A stretch of 64,000 nucleotides of DNA, from contig CM038214.1 in NCBI GenBank assembly GCA_021442155.1, positions 20,857,808 to 20,921,807 of the forward strand, read 5' to 3'. How positions within the stretch are numbered: the first letter of the stretch is position 1; every line of letters starts with the position of its first letter. This document shows positions 36,535-50,739 of the stretch, piece after piece. The notes beneath the pieces were generated by a model. The model ran no database searches. It was not told the origin of the DNA and worked only from the letters and a program-made list of their open reading frames with translations. This DNA is from Cymbidium sinense. Taxonomy: Eukaryota > Streptophyta > Magnoliopsida > Asparagales > Orchidaceae. The position numbers and the translations under genes are program-made.

Positions 36535-39500
36535 CCCTAAATCTTAAACTAAAACCTAAACCCTAGGCCTAAAACCTAAACCATCAACCTTAAACCCTAA
36601 ATTATAAAAATCGTAAACCCTAAACCCTAAAACCCTAAACCCTAAACCCTAAACCCTAAAACCTAAGCCCTAAACCCTAAACCATAAAGCCTAAACCCTA
36701 AACCCTAAACCCTAAACCCTAAATCCTAAACCATAAACCCTGAACCCCAAAGCCTAAACCTTAAACCCTAAACCCTCAACTAACCTGAAACCCTAAACCC
36801 TAAAAAAGCTAAAAAGCAAAACCTAAAATAAATAAATGTAAAATAAAATAAATTAAAAACTTAAAACCAAAATAAAATTAAAAATAAAATAAAATAAAAA
36901 ACTAAAATAGAAGAGAAACCTAAACCTAAACATAAACCTAAACCTAAAAAAGAAAAGTAAATAAAAAATAAAAACTAAACTAAAATAAAATAAATAAAAA
37001 AATTAACTAATAAAATAAAAATAAAATTAACCTAAAATCAGATAAAATAAAACTAAGTAAAACTTAAACCTAAAAATATACTTAAACATAAATAAATAAT
37101 AAAACTTAAACCTTAATAAAAAACCTAAACCTAAAAAAATAAAATAAACCTAAACCAAAACTAAAAGAAACTTAACTAAAATAAATAAAATTAAACCAAA
37201 ACCTAAACCCTAAACCTAAACCCAAATGAAAAAATAAACTAAAATAAAAACCTAAATTAAAATTAATAAACCCAAAATAAATAAACTAAACTAAATAAAA
37301 ATAAAAATAAAAAAATATACTAATTATACTAAATAAACTAAAATAAACCTAAAATATATTAAATAAAACCTACCTAAATAAATAAAATAAAAAAAATAAA
37401 AAAACCCTAACCCTAAACCCTAAACCTTAAACCACAACCCTAAATCTACATGACCCTAAACCTTAGGCTTTAAACCCTAAACCCTAAAAAATAGAGCCAT
37501 AAACCATAAACCTAAACCCTAAACCAAACCCTAAAACTATAAAACCTACAACCCTAAACCATCCCCAGACCCAAACCTAAACTGAGCCCAAACCCTAAAA
37601 CTTAAAAGTTAAACCTAAACTAAATAAACATTACAATAAATAAACCTAAACCTAAATAAAAAACCTAAAATTAAAACTAAACCTAAACCTGATCACAATC
37701 ATAAAAGTAAAATAAAATAAAAAAACTAAACTAGAATTAAATAAATAAAAACCTAAACTAAACTAAAAATAAGACAAACCAAAAAAATAAAAAACCTAAA
37801 TAAAATAAAAACTAAACATAAAATAATATTAAAATAAACCTAAAATAAAATAAAATAAAAACTAAAGAAATATCTAAACCTAAAAATAAAACCTAAAATA
37901 AATAAAAAACAAAACCTAAAACTAAACTAAAAAAAACTTAAACCTAAAATAAAAAAATAAAATAAACCTAAACCTAAACTAAAATAAACTAAACTAAAAT
38001 AAATAAAACCTAAACCTAAAATAAACTAAAGCTAAAACCCTAAACTAAATGAAATAAAATAAACTATAATTAAACCTAAACCTAAACTAAAATATAAAAC
38101 CTAAAAATATACTTAAAACTTAAACTTAAAAAAATAAAATAAAAACCTAAACCTAAAAATAAAAAATAAAATAAAAATAAAACTAAACTAAAAAATAAAC
38201 ATAAACCTAAATTGAAACCTAAAAATAAACAAAAATAAAACTAAATAAATAAAATAGAATAAATAAAATAAATTAATTAATAATCTAAAATAAACTAAAT
38301 AGAAAATAAACTAATAAATAGACACTTGGTTTGTAATTTAAAACTTTAAACCTAAAACCTTACAACCTAAAACTAAATCCTAAACCCTAGACCATGACTC
38401 TAAAATCATAAATCCTAAATCTAAAACCAACTAAAACCCTAAATCGTAAACCAAACTTTAAATAACACCTAAAACCCAAATCCTAAATCCTAAAAACTGA
38501 ACCCACAGACCCTAAACCTCTACTAAACCCCAACTAACACAAACCCTAAAAAGCTAAAAAAAGCTAAACATGAACTAAATAAAATGTAAAACTAAATTAA
38601 AAACTTAAACCAAAATAAAATAAAAAATAAAATAAAATAAAACACTAAGAACAAACCTAAACCTAAACATAAACCTAAACCTAAAAGAAGAAAGTAAAAA
38701 AAATAAAACTAAATAAATAAAATAAATAAAAAACCTTAACTAATAAAATAAAATTAAAATTAACCTAAAATCAGATAAAATAATAACTAGTAATAAAAAA
38801 ATATACAAAATAAATAAATAATAAACTTAAAGCCTAAAAAAAAAAAAACCTAAAAAATAAAATAAACCTAAACTAAAGAAACTAAACTAAAATAAATAAA
38901 ACTAAACTAAACCTAAACCCAAATCTAAACCTGGCGTAAAATAAACTAAAATAAATAAATAAAATAAAATAATAAAATAAATAAAAAAAAATTAAAATTA
39001 AATAAAAATAAGAAATATACTAATTATACTAAATAAACTAAAATAAACCTAAAAATATACTAAATAAAATAAACCTACCTAAATAAGAAAATAATAAAAT
39101 AAAACCCTAACCCTAAACCCTAAACCCCAAACTCGACCAACCCTAAAACCCAAACCTAAACCACTTTAAACCCTAAACTCTAAAACACAAAACCCTAAAC
39201 CTAAACCTAAAACTCTAAAACCCTGACCTACTGACAAGCCCAAAACCATACAAACCCAAAAACACACCTTAAACCCTAAAACTTAAAAAAGTAAATAAAT
39301 AAAATATTAAAATAAATAAATAAATAAACCTAAACCTAAATAAAATAAAAAAATAAAATAAAATAAAAACTTAAACTAAAACCTAAACCAAAACCTATAC
39401 CTAATCATAAAAGTAAAATAAAATAAAAAAACTAAACTAAAATTAAATAAATAAAAACCTAAACTAAACTTAAAAATAAGATAAACCAGAAAATAAAAAA

Positions 39501-40560
39501 CCTAAATAAAATAAAAACTAAACATAAAATAAAAATAAAATAAACCTAAAATAAAATAAAATAAAAACTAAAGAAAAACCTAAACCTAAAAATAAATCCT
39601 AAAATAAATAAAAAAAACCTAAAACTAAACTAGAAAAAACCAAAACCTAAAATAAAAAAATAAAATAAACCTAAACCTAAACTAAAATAAACTAAACTAA
39701 AATAAATAAAACCTAAACCTAAATAAAGTAAAGCTAAAACCCTAAACTAAATAAAATAAAATAAATTATAATTAAACCTAAACCTAAACTAAAAAATAAA
39801 ACCTAAAAATAAACTTAAAATAAAAACTTAAAACTTAAACTTAAAAAAATAAAATAAAAACCTAAACCTAAACCTAAAAATAAAAAATAAAATAAAATAA
39901 AACTAAACTAAAAATAAAAACCTAAATTGAAACCTAAAAAAATAAACAAAAATAAAAACCTAAACTAAAATAAATAAACATAGAATGAATAAAATAAACT
40001 AAATAAAAATATAAAATAAACTTAAATAGAAAGAAAATAATAAAATAAACTAAATAAACTTAAACTTACTGGTTCACTTAATTTCAAAAAAAAACTTTAA
40101 ACCTTAAACCCTAAACCTAAAACCCTAAACCCTAAATCCTAAAACTGGACTCTAAAAGACCACTAAACTAACCTAACCACGGACCCTAAATCAGACCTAA
40201 ATCTTAAACTTTTCCCTAAACCCTAACCCTGACCAAAAACTAAACCTAAACCCTAAACCTAAACCTAATTAAACCTAAACCTTAAAACCCGCCCAGGCTA
40301 AACTTAAACCCAATTAAAACTAAACCCTAAACCCTACTGACCCTAGCCAAACTAAACCACCTAAAATCCTAAATCTTAAACCCCAAACCACCTTAAAACT
40401 CCTAATGGACCCTACCACCCTAAACACTCAAATCCCTAAATCTTAAAGCTGACACCCTAAACACTAACCCTAAATCCTAAACCCTAAAATCTTAAACTAA
40501 AACCCTAAACACTAAACCACTCCCTAAACCCTAAACTAAAACTAACACCTAAACTAAATA
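36535..40560 (+). repeat. Type I/II arrays with a tandem duplication of about 1.74 kb
   Basis: CCCTAAA block to about 36,800, then two similar long units. Landmarks repeat about 1.72-1.74 kb apart: AACCTAAAATCAGATAAAAT at about 37,030 and 38,762; CATAAAAGTAAAATAAAATA at about 37,697 and 39,406; switch AAATATACTAATTATACTAA near 37,312 and 39,012. Both units end in a hinge-like switch, degenerate at about 38,318 and good at 40,055. No coding sequence. Confidence 0.8.
40055..40094 (+). repeat. Hinge element, last before the type III array
   Basis: AACTTAAACTTACTGGTTCA then CTTAATTTCAAAAAAAAAC. No further hinge is visible until the inverted one near 63.8 kb. Confidence 0.7.
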
Positions 40561-40920
40561 AACCTAAAATAAAATAAATAAAAACAAACCTAAATAAAAT
40601 AAAATAAAACATAAAATAAAAAACTAAAACCTAAACCTAAAAAAAAATAAAAATAAATAAAATGAAAATAGTACAAAATAAAATAAATAAAAACCTAAAC
40701 TAAACTCAAAAATAAAATAAACCTAATAATAAAAAATCTAAATAAAATAAAAACTAAAAATAAAATAAACCTAAAAATAAATAAAATAAAAACTAAATAA
40801 AAACCTAAACCTAAAAATAAACCTAAAACTAAAACATATAAATAAATAAAAATGAAACCTAAACCCTAAAACCAAACCTTAAATAAAAATAAAATAAATC
40901 TAAAACCCTAAACCCAAATC
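40561..40920 (+). repeat. Type II array
   Basis: Last TAAAA/CCTAAA block before the composition changes to ACTAA words. Confidence 0.85.
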
Positions 40921-43900
40921 CTAAATGCTAAACCCTAAACCAAACTAAACTAAAACTAATTACTAAACTTAACTAAAACTAAACAAACTAACTAAACTAA
41001 TAACTAAAACTAAACTATAATTAAACCTAAACCTTAAACCCCAAACCCATAAATAAACTAATAATAAACCTAAACCCACAACTATCTAACTAAATTAAAC
41101 AAAATTAACTAACTAATCCCTAAACACTAAACCTAAATTGCTTAATAAACTTATTATAATACTAACTAAAACCTAATAAACTAAGCTAACTAAAATACTA
41201 AACCCTAAACCTAATAAACTAAACTAAAAAACCTAAACCTAACTAACTACTAATTAAACTAAAACTAAACAATAACTAAACCTAAACCCACTCACTAAAC
41301 ACTAAAACTAACTAACTAACTAAACTAATTTAAACCTAAACTTAAAGCTAGCAACTAACTTAAACTAAACCCTTAAAAAACTAAAAACTAACTAACTAAT
41401 AATTAACTAAAAATAATTAAACTAATAAACTAATAACTAATAACTAATTAAACTTAACTAAACTAACTAAATAAAACCTCCCTAAATGCTAAACCTAAAC
41501 TCCACCCAACCTAACTAAAACTAATAACCAGTTAAACTAAACTAACTCACTACCCTAATCTAATCTAATAATTTTAAATAACACTAAACCTAAACTAAAC
41601 TAAAAACTAATAAAAACTAAACTACCTAAATAACTAAACTAAACCTAACTAAAACTAATACTAACTAACTACTAGTAAACTAAACTAAACCCTAAACCCT
41701 AAATAAACAAACTAAACCTAAACCATAAACCCTAAACCTAATAACATAAAACTAAAATTAATAACTAATTATTAAACTAGTAACTGATTATAACTAATAA
41801 CTATAATACTAAACTAATAACTAAACTAATATACTAAACTAACTAATCTCATAATAATAATAACTAACTAACCTAACTAACTAACTAACTAAACTAAACT
41901 AATAACATAACTAATTAACTATACCTACCCTAAACCTGACTACTGACCCTAAACCTAACCCCTTTAAACAAGAACCAAAATAATAACTAAACTAATAAAC
42001 TAAACTAAACCTAAACCTAAATCCTAACCATAAACTGATTATTAAATTAAACTAACATAAATTAAGCTAACTAAAATAAACTAATAATAAACTAAAGACA
42101 ACTAACTTAACCTGAACTAATAGACAAATTAACTACCAAAACTAACTAACAAATAATACTAACTCAACTAAACTAGCTATAAACTAAATTAATAAACATA
42201 ATAGCTAAAACTAAACTAACTAAAATTAATTAACTAAAACTAAAACTAAATTAATAAAATAACCTAAACTAACTAAAACTAACTAATAACTAATTAAACT
42301 AATTAAACTAATAATAAACAAAATGATAATTCAACTAAATTAAACTAACTAAACTAACTCGTTAAAACTAACTAAACCAAAACCCACCCTAAACAAACTA
42401 ACTAATAAACTAATAACTAACTAAAAATGGATTAAACTAACTAGGTTAACTAAAACCAAAAACCTAAACCCTAATCCTAGAAAACTAACTAAAACTAACT
42501 AAACTAACTAATAAAACCTAAACTAAACTAGATAAAACTAATACTAATAAATAAAACTAAACCTAAACCCTAAAGGCAACCTAATAACTAACTAATAACT
42601 AAACTAATAAGTAAATAAGTAATAACTAAATAAATTAATAAAACCTAAACTAATAAACTAAACCAATAAAACTAAACAAAACAAATAACTAAACTAAAAT
42701 AACTAAACTAATGACTAATTCTAAACCTAAACCCAACTAAACTAAACATACCCTACCCTAATTAAGCTGAGCCCTAAACCCCCAAATTAAAATTAACTAA
42801 ACCTAAATCCTAGGCCAGCCAAACTAACTAATAATAATAACTAAAGCTGAGCCAACTAACTAATGATAATTAATAACTAACTAACTACTAACTAACTAAA
42901 AATAAAACTAATAAACTAATAAAATTAATAAAATTAATAAACTAAACCCTAAACCTAAATTAATAACTAATAATTAAACTAAAATTAAAATCTAATAAAC
43001 TAATCTAAACCTAAACCTAAACCTGAACTTACCACGGACCCTGCACCCTACTAATAATTAAAACTAACTAAACTAAATAATACTAATCTAAACTATAATA
43101 ACTAAACTAAATACAATGACTAATACTAATAACTATAACTACTAATAACTAAACTAATAATAAACTAATAAAAAATAACTAAACTAAACTAAACTACTAA
43201 ACCTAAACACTAAAACCTACTAAACTAAACTAAACTAAAACTACTACTAAACCCTACCCTAAAAACCTACTAAACTAATAAAATTAACTACTAAACTAAT
43301 AACTACTAAGACTAGTGAAACTAAAAATAAACTAAACTAACTAATAAATAATTAAACTAATAATTTAAACTATACTAAATTAAATAAAATACCAACAAAA
43401 CTAAACTAAACCTAAATCCCTAAACCTGGTGCACACCTAAACTAAACCTAAACATTAAATTAAACTAAATTAAAACTAAATTAACTAAAAAACATAAACT
43501 AAAACCTAAATAAACTAAACTAAACTAAACTAACTAAACTAAACTAAAACAGGACCTAATAATAAACTACATAACCACTAAGCTAAAAATAATTAATAAA
43601 CACTAAACTAATAACTAATAACAAACTAAAACTAATGACTAATAAAAACTAAGCTAATAATAAAACTAATTAATAAAACTAAACCCTAAACCATAAACCC
43701 AGTTGAAACTAACTAAAAACTAAAACCTAAACTAAAATAAATAACTAACTAAAACAAAATAACTAAATAACTAATAACTAAAATCCTAAACCCTAACCCT
43801 AATAACTAAAACCTAACTGGACTAAATAATAAAACTAACCTAAATTAACTAAAAGTGATTAACTAAATAATAAAACTAAATAATATATCTAATAAAACTA

Positions 43901-46900
43901 AAACTGGTTAATAATAAACTAAATTAATAACTAACTAACTAACTTAAACCAACCTAACTAACTAAACTAAACTACCAACCACAGTGAAACTAAACTACTA
44001 AACTAACCAAACTAAAACTAACTACCTAAACCTAAATCACACAATACTAAAATAAAGCTAAAATTTATGATTAACTAAATTCACTAAAACCTAATCCTAA
44101 ACCATAAAACCTAAAGCTAAACCTAAACCTAAACTAACTATTAATAACCTAAACCTAAAACTACAAAAAATTAAACTATCTAAAACTAATAAACTAATAA
44201 CTAATCACTAAACTAAACTTAAACTAAACACTAACTATAACTAAACCCTACTAAGCTGACACTAATCACTGAAACTAAACTAAACTAAATGACTAATCTA
44301 ACTAAATTAACTAAATATCTTAAACCCTAAACCCTAAAATAAACTAAACTAAACTAAACCTAAATCTAAACTCCTAAACTAATACTAAACTAAAATAACT
44401 AAATAAATACTAATAATAATAAAAACTAAACTAAACTAGTAAACTAAATTAAAAAGGCCAACCCCACCTAAACTAAAAAACTAAACTAACAAAGACTAAT
44501 CTAAACTAATACTAACTAATCTACATTATGGCTACTAAACTAAACCTAAACGGACCCTAAACCCTAAATCTACTAGCCCTAAACCTAAAACTCCTACATA
44601 AACCACAAATGAAAAATGAAACTAAACCTGAGCCATAAACCCCTAAACCTAAACTCTAAACCTGATGGATAAACTAATAAGTAAACTAACTAAACAAACC
44701 TAAACTAACTAATAACTAATAACTAAAATAATAACTATAAATAATTAATAAACAAATAAACCTAAACCCTAAAGCTAAATTAAACTAACAAATAAATAAT
44801 AAAATAAAACTAATAAACTAAAACTAGAGCTAACTACACCCTAAACCCAAACTAAACTGGCTAAACTAAAAAAAAATAAACTAATAACTAATGATACTAA
44901 TAGCTAATAACTAATAAACTATTAAAAAATTAAACTAAATAAAATATGTTATAAAACTTAAAAAGATAATAATAAAATTGAGCTAATAAATCTAATAAAA
45001 TTAACTTAAACCAGCCAGGCAACCTAACTACTATCTAAACTAAACCTAAATCCTACCCTAAACCAGGCTACTAATAATAAAACAAACTAAGCTAAAACCC
45101 TGGGCTAAAGGCTAACTGACTAAACCCTACCCTAAACTGATAACTATGGTCTAAAACTAAAATTAAACTAATAAAATATAAACTAAAATATATCCTGACC
45201 CTAAACCCACTACTAAACTAACTAATAAGATAACTAAACTTAAACCCTAAACCTAAACCTAAACCTTAACTAACTAATATAATAACTAATGATAAATACT
45301 AAACTAACTAAAACTAAAAAACTAAAAAACTATAATAAATTAATAAACACATAAATAAAACTAATAAATAAAAAATGATTAGTAATTAGAAACACCTAAA
45401 ACTAAAATAAAACTAATAAACCTAAATATAAACCTAAACCCCTAAAACCTAAATTCTAAAAACCTAGGCTAATGATTAACTAATTTAATGATTAAACCTA
45501 GGCTGAGCCTGAGCTAAACCTAAATCTAAACTAAACTAAACCCTGGCCCACTAAATAACACTAAGATAATTAATTAACTAAAATTAAATTAATGGCTAAA
45601 CTAAACTAGGCTAAACCCCAAACCCCAAAACTCCCACAAGGCTTAACTAATGATAAATAATAACCTAACTAAACTAAACTAAATAAAACTATAACTAAAT
45701 AAACTAATAATTAAGACTAAACTAATTAAACTAACTAATAAAACTAAACTAACTAATAACTAAGCTAAACTAGGCCTAAAAAGATTAATAACTAAATCTA
45801 AACCTAAAACCTAAATAAAACTAAAACTAAAATTAACAATAAACTAAACTAATAATAATAAAACTACTGATATATTAATTAACTAAATAATAACTAAATA
45901 AATAATAAATAATACTAATAAACCTAATAACTAACTAAATTAATTAATAACTAAACTTGTAATAAAGACCTAACCCCACTAAACCTAAACCCTAAACTGA
46001 AATGTAAACTAATTGGCTAATACTAAAGTGCAAAGTAATGACTAAAACTAATTAATTAACTAAGAAACTAACTATAACTACTAAAAAAAACCTAAACTAA
46101 CTAATAATAAAACAAACTAATAATAATAAATAAAATAACTAATAAACTAAAACAACTAAACTAAACTAAACTAACTACTAAAAAACCTACTGAGCCTAAA
46201 CCAAACTAACTACTAAACCCAAACTAAAAACTAAACTAACTAACTAAAAAAAACTAAGATTAAAAAACAAACTATTAACTAAACTAACTAAACTAATAAA
46301 TATCTAAACTAACTAAATCAAACCAAACCCCAAAAGTAATTAAACTAAACTAATTAAAACTCATAATAACTAAACTAATAAAGGTAAATAATAACTAACT
46401 AAACATAATAATGACTAACTATTAAACTAACTAATAAAAAACCCAAATACTAACTAATAACTAACTAATTAACTAATTAACTATTAATGATTAAAAACTA
46501 AATAACAATAAGATTAATAAATAAAAAACTAATAACTAAAATAATAAATAATAATAACTAAGAAAACTTAAACTAATAAAATCAATAAAACCTAATAAAA
46601 ACTTAATAAACTAATAATTGTTTAATAAATAAAAACCTAAAACCTAAGCCTAATAATAAATAACTAAACTAATGAACTAATAACTATTAAAACTAAACTA
46701 AACCCACATGCACATACCAAACCCTGACAATAAAACTAAAACCTAAAACCTAACTAATAATTAAACTAAACCTAAATCAAACCACTAAACCCTAAATCTA
46801 AAACAAAAGTAATAAACTAACTAAGCTAAAAAAACTAAAACTATTACTAACTAAATAATTAACTAAAACTAAATAAATAATAAACTAATAAATAAACTAA

Positions 46901-49900
46901 CTAATAACTAAATGGATAAATAATAATAAACCTAAACTAACTAATAAAACTAATACTATAAAATAATTACCTAAACTAAACCTAAACTTACCCTAAAATA
47001 CTAACCTAAATCTACTAAACCTAAACCCTAGGCCACCCTAACTAAACAAATAATAACTAAACTATAATACAAATCTAAACTAAACTAATAATAATTAAAC
47101 TAATAACTAAACTAAACTTAAACTAAATTTTAACCTACTAATAAATAATTAACCAACTAAAACTAAAGGCACTATACTACTAACTAAAACTTAAACTAAA
47201 ACTAATTGCTAAACTACCTAAACTAAACTAATAAAACTAATCTGGCCAAAAGCTAATAACTAATAAACTAATAAAACTTACTAAATCTAAACTAATTTAC
47301 TAACTAATGGCCAATAATAAAATAAACTAACTAATACTAATAATAATTAAACCTAAACTAATAAATAAAATAAAATAACCACAAATCTCTAAACCTAAAT
47401 TAACATAACAAATAAATAATTAAAAACTAATTAATTAATAACTAAACTAAAACTAAATAACTAAAATAACTAATAACTAAACTAATTAAACTAACTAATA
47501 AACAAATACTAATAAACTAAACTAAAACTAAACCTAAACTCTATGTGAAACTGATCCATAAACCTAAATTAAAACTAACTAAAACCTAATCCCTAAAAAA
47601 ACTAAAACCTAAACTCAAACCCTAAATTAATGACTAATCTAATAAAACTAACTAAACTAAAAACTAAACTTAATGAATTAAACCTAAATAACTAAACTAA
47701 ATAACTAATAAAACTAACTAAAATTAATAAAACTAATACAATGACTAATAATTAAACTAAACTAACTAACCTAATTAACTAACTATAATAAACTATTAAT
47801 AATGACTAGGCCTAAAAAACCTACAACAGCTAACTACTAAAAACTCTAAACTAATGACTATTGAGCTACTAACTGAGCTAAACTAACTAACTAAATAACT
47901 AACTAAAAACTAATACTAAACTAACTAAAATGATAATACTAATGATTATAACCTGCTAATACTAATGGTGCACTACTAAACTAACTATAAACCTGTCTAA
48001 CTAAACTCTAACTACTCCTGGGCCCTAAATCCTGGGCCCTGGACTGATTGAACTGGCTAACTGAAAATGACTACTAGGCTAGTTAAACTATAATAATAAC
48101 TAAATACTCTGAGCTAAACCTAAATCTAAACTCCAGGCCCTAGGCCACTGATATTTAAATAACAATAACTAATGATAAATGGCTCCCTAACTGACTAAAC
48201 TAGGCTACTAAAGCTAGGCCCCAGGGCTTAAACTAAACTGGGCCCTGGGCCTGGGCCCTGGCCCCAGGCTAAACTGGGCCACCAATGACTGATGACTGGC
48301 TGATGACAATAGTTAACCATACTAATGACTAAGAACTATAAACTAAATGGACTAAATGGGCTCTGGGCCCTGTACTGGGCCCTAAACTGATAATAATGAC
48401 TATAATAGGCCTATTAGGCTAATGATAAATCATAATTAAACAGATAGTAAGCATCTACTAAACCCTACTAATGACTATTAACTACCCTAAATAAAACTAA
48501 ACTACTAATATAACTAAATGATAAAGACTGACTATTGATAAATGTAATGAACTAATAAACTACTAATAATAACTGATAATGACCAACTATTAAATGACTA
48601 ACTAAAAACTGAGCTAAATAATAACTACTAATAACTAATGGTGTTAATAAACTAACTAACATAAACCTAAACCCAAACTAAATAAAAACCTAAAACTGAC
48701 TATAACAAACTAATCTAAATCCAAACCCTAAACTATGCTAATAAATAATAACTAATAATTAAAATAAAACTAAATTAATAAAAGAAGGCTATATAATAAC
48801 TAAACTAAAAATTAAAACTATTAACTAAACCTAAACTAATAATAAATAACTAAAACTAACAACAAAGATAAAACTATACTAAAACTAACTAAAAACTGCT
48901 AAAAACTACTAGCTAAATAAACTAAAAACTAAAGTAATAAAAATAATCTAAAACATAAAACTAATAAACTAAACTAAACTAACTAAACCTAAACTAAATC
49001 TAACTACTAATGATTAAAAAAACTAACCAATAAAACTAATAACTAAAACCTAAACTAATAACTAAACTAATATCCCAAAACTCTAAAACCCTAAAACCAC
49101 ACCCCCAAACCTAAACTGAGCCAAAACCAAAAATGTAAAACCATAAAAAAAACATAAACAAATAATAATAAACAAATAATTAATAATTCTAAAACTGGAA
49201 CTAAAATTAAAACTAACTAACTAAATAGCTAACTACTAATAAACTAACCAACAAATACCTATAAACTAAACTAAGACCTAAACCCAGGTGACTGTGCATA
49301 CCTGAACTAACTAAACCTATAAAACTGACTAATGACCTAAACCTAAACCTTTTAACAATAACTACTAATTACTAAAGCTAATATAAATAACCAATAACTA
49401 ATAACCTGTAAACCCTAAACTAATACCATACAGTGGGTAATATTAAAACAAACTAATGGCTAAACTAACTAACCTAACTGACTGGCTAATGGCCTAACTA
49501 AACTAATAATAACTACCTACCCTACCCAATAACTAAGTAAACCAGATCCTAAACTGGCTAACTAATAACTAACTAAACCCTGACCTAAACCTCTAATAAC
49601 TAACTAATAAACTAATAAACTAACTAAAAAAATAAATAAACTATAACTAAACTAAACTAAACTAACTGTAAACTAAGCTAGCCAAACTAACTAATAAAAC
49701 CTAACTAATTAAAACAAACTAATAATATATACCTAAACCTAAACCCTAAACCTTAAACCCTAAACAAATTAACTAATTAACTAATTAAAATTAACTAATA
49801 ACAACTAAACTAATTAAAACTAATAACTAAACTAAAAAGTAAACCTAAAGCCTAAACTAAAAACTAATAAAACTAACTAACTAATAACCTAAATCCTAAA

Positions 49901-49905
49901 CTCTA
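40921..49905 (+). repeat. Type III array: ACTAA / ACTAATAA words, about 9 kb
   Basis: Nine kilobases dominated by CTAACTAA, AAACTAAACTAA and ACTAATAACTAA, with occasional CCCTAAACC islands (for example near 41,690, 44,320 and 49,740). Word length is 4-8 bp with no stable period. Hinge elements and the TAAAA pentamer are absent. G content rises in places through TGGCTAA, TGAGCC and AGGCTAA variants. There are no open frames of interest and no recognisable insert. Confidence 0.85.
48000..48420. repeat. GGGCCC-rich island in the type III array
   Basis: Local switch to CTGGGCCCT, CCTGGGCCTGGGCCCTGGCC and ACTGGCTGATGAC words. These equal the surrounding CCCTAAA/ACTAA words with AA or AAA replaced by GG or GGG. 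There is no CpG enrichment. The island has no coding potential and could be real GC drift or a sequencing/polishing artefact. Confidence 0.75.
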
Positions 49906-50739
49906 AACCCCTCTGAGCTTACCCGAGCTTGGATTAACTCCAAAAAACTCCACACCTTCACGACATCGATTGGAGGATCCAAGATCACGGATGCAAGTTT
50001 TCTTCAAAAATATCCAACCTATTTTTAGCTTAGGATTGATTTTGGAAGCATGCCTGTGAGCTCAAGAGTAGTGGCTCGAATGATTGAGGAAGCATCATCT
50101 AGTGGAGATGAAGCCCTATTGAGCATCAATTGGATCAATTCCTCGTTGTTCGCTCAGAAGGCCATGAACCAATGATTTGGAGCTCGGCTTTGATCAAAGT
50201 CCCACCTCCGTTGCTAAGCTTGGGAGATGATTCATTATTACTCGATGAGGCCTAGGAAGGTGTGTCCAAAGTTAATTTGAGTTTGATGGAGAAATGGGAA
50301 GTTAAGTCAAAATGAGTGTCTATTTGGGGCGGATGGGAATTGAATTTTTTTGATCGAGGAACAAGCTTGGGAGCTTAGGGAATGGCTCTAGCAACTTGTC
50401 TTGGGTAGCTAAGGCTTTGAGGAATGATTTTTGTGTGTGTTTGTGTGGAAACGAGGGGATGAATGCCACCCTTCATCTTGATCAGATGTGCGATCAAGTT
50501 TGGCTTTTAGTGGCCATCCAACCATCTCAGGGAGTCATGGGTGGAAGGGAGGAGGTGAGTTGGCTCATCTTGGTTGGTTGAAGGTGTGGGGGTGGCTGTC
50601 AAGGAGGAAACATGGGTGTCCTATGGGTTTCAAATGCTCTAATGGGGAGGGTGATGTGATTTCACCTCCCATGGGTCATGGCTGACTCAACCTTTTGGGT
50701 TAGGTTGGGCAATGTCCTGGGTTCCTAGGTGGATCATTA

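Noticed and set aside
1..40560. CRISPR-like array
   Set aside because: Regular short repeats, but there are no unique spacers of constant length, and the DNA is plant nuclear satellite.
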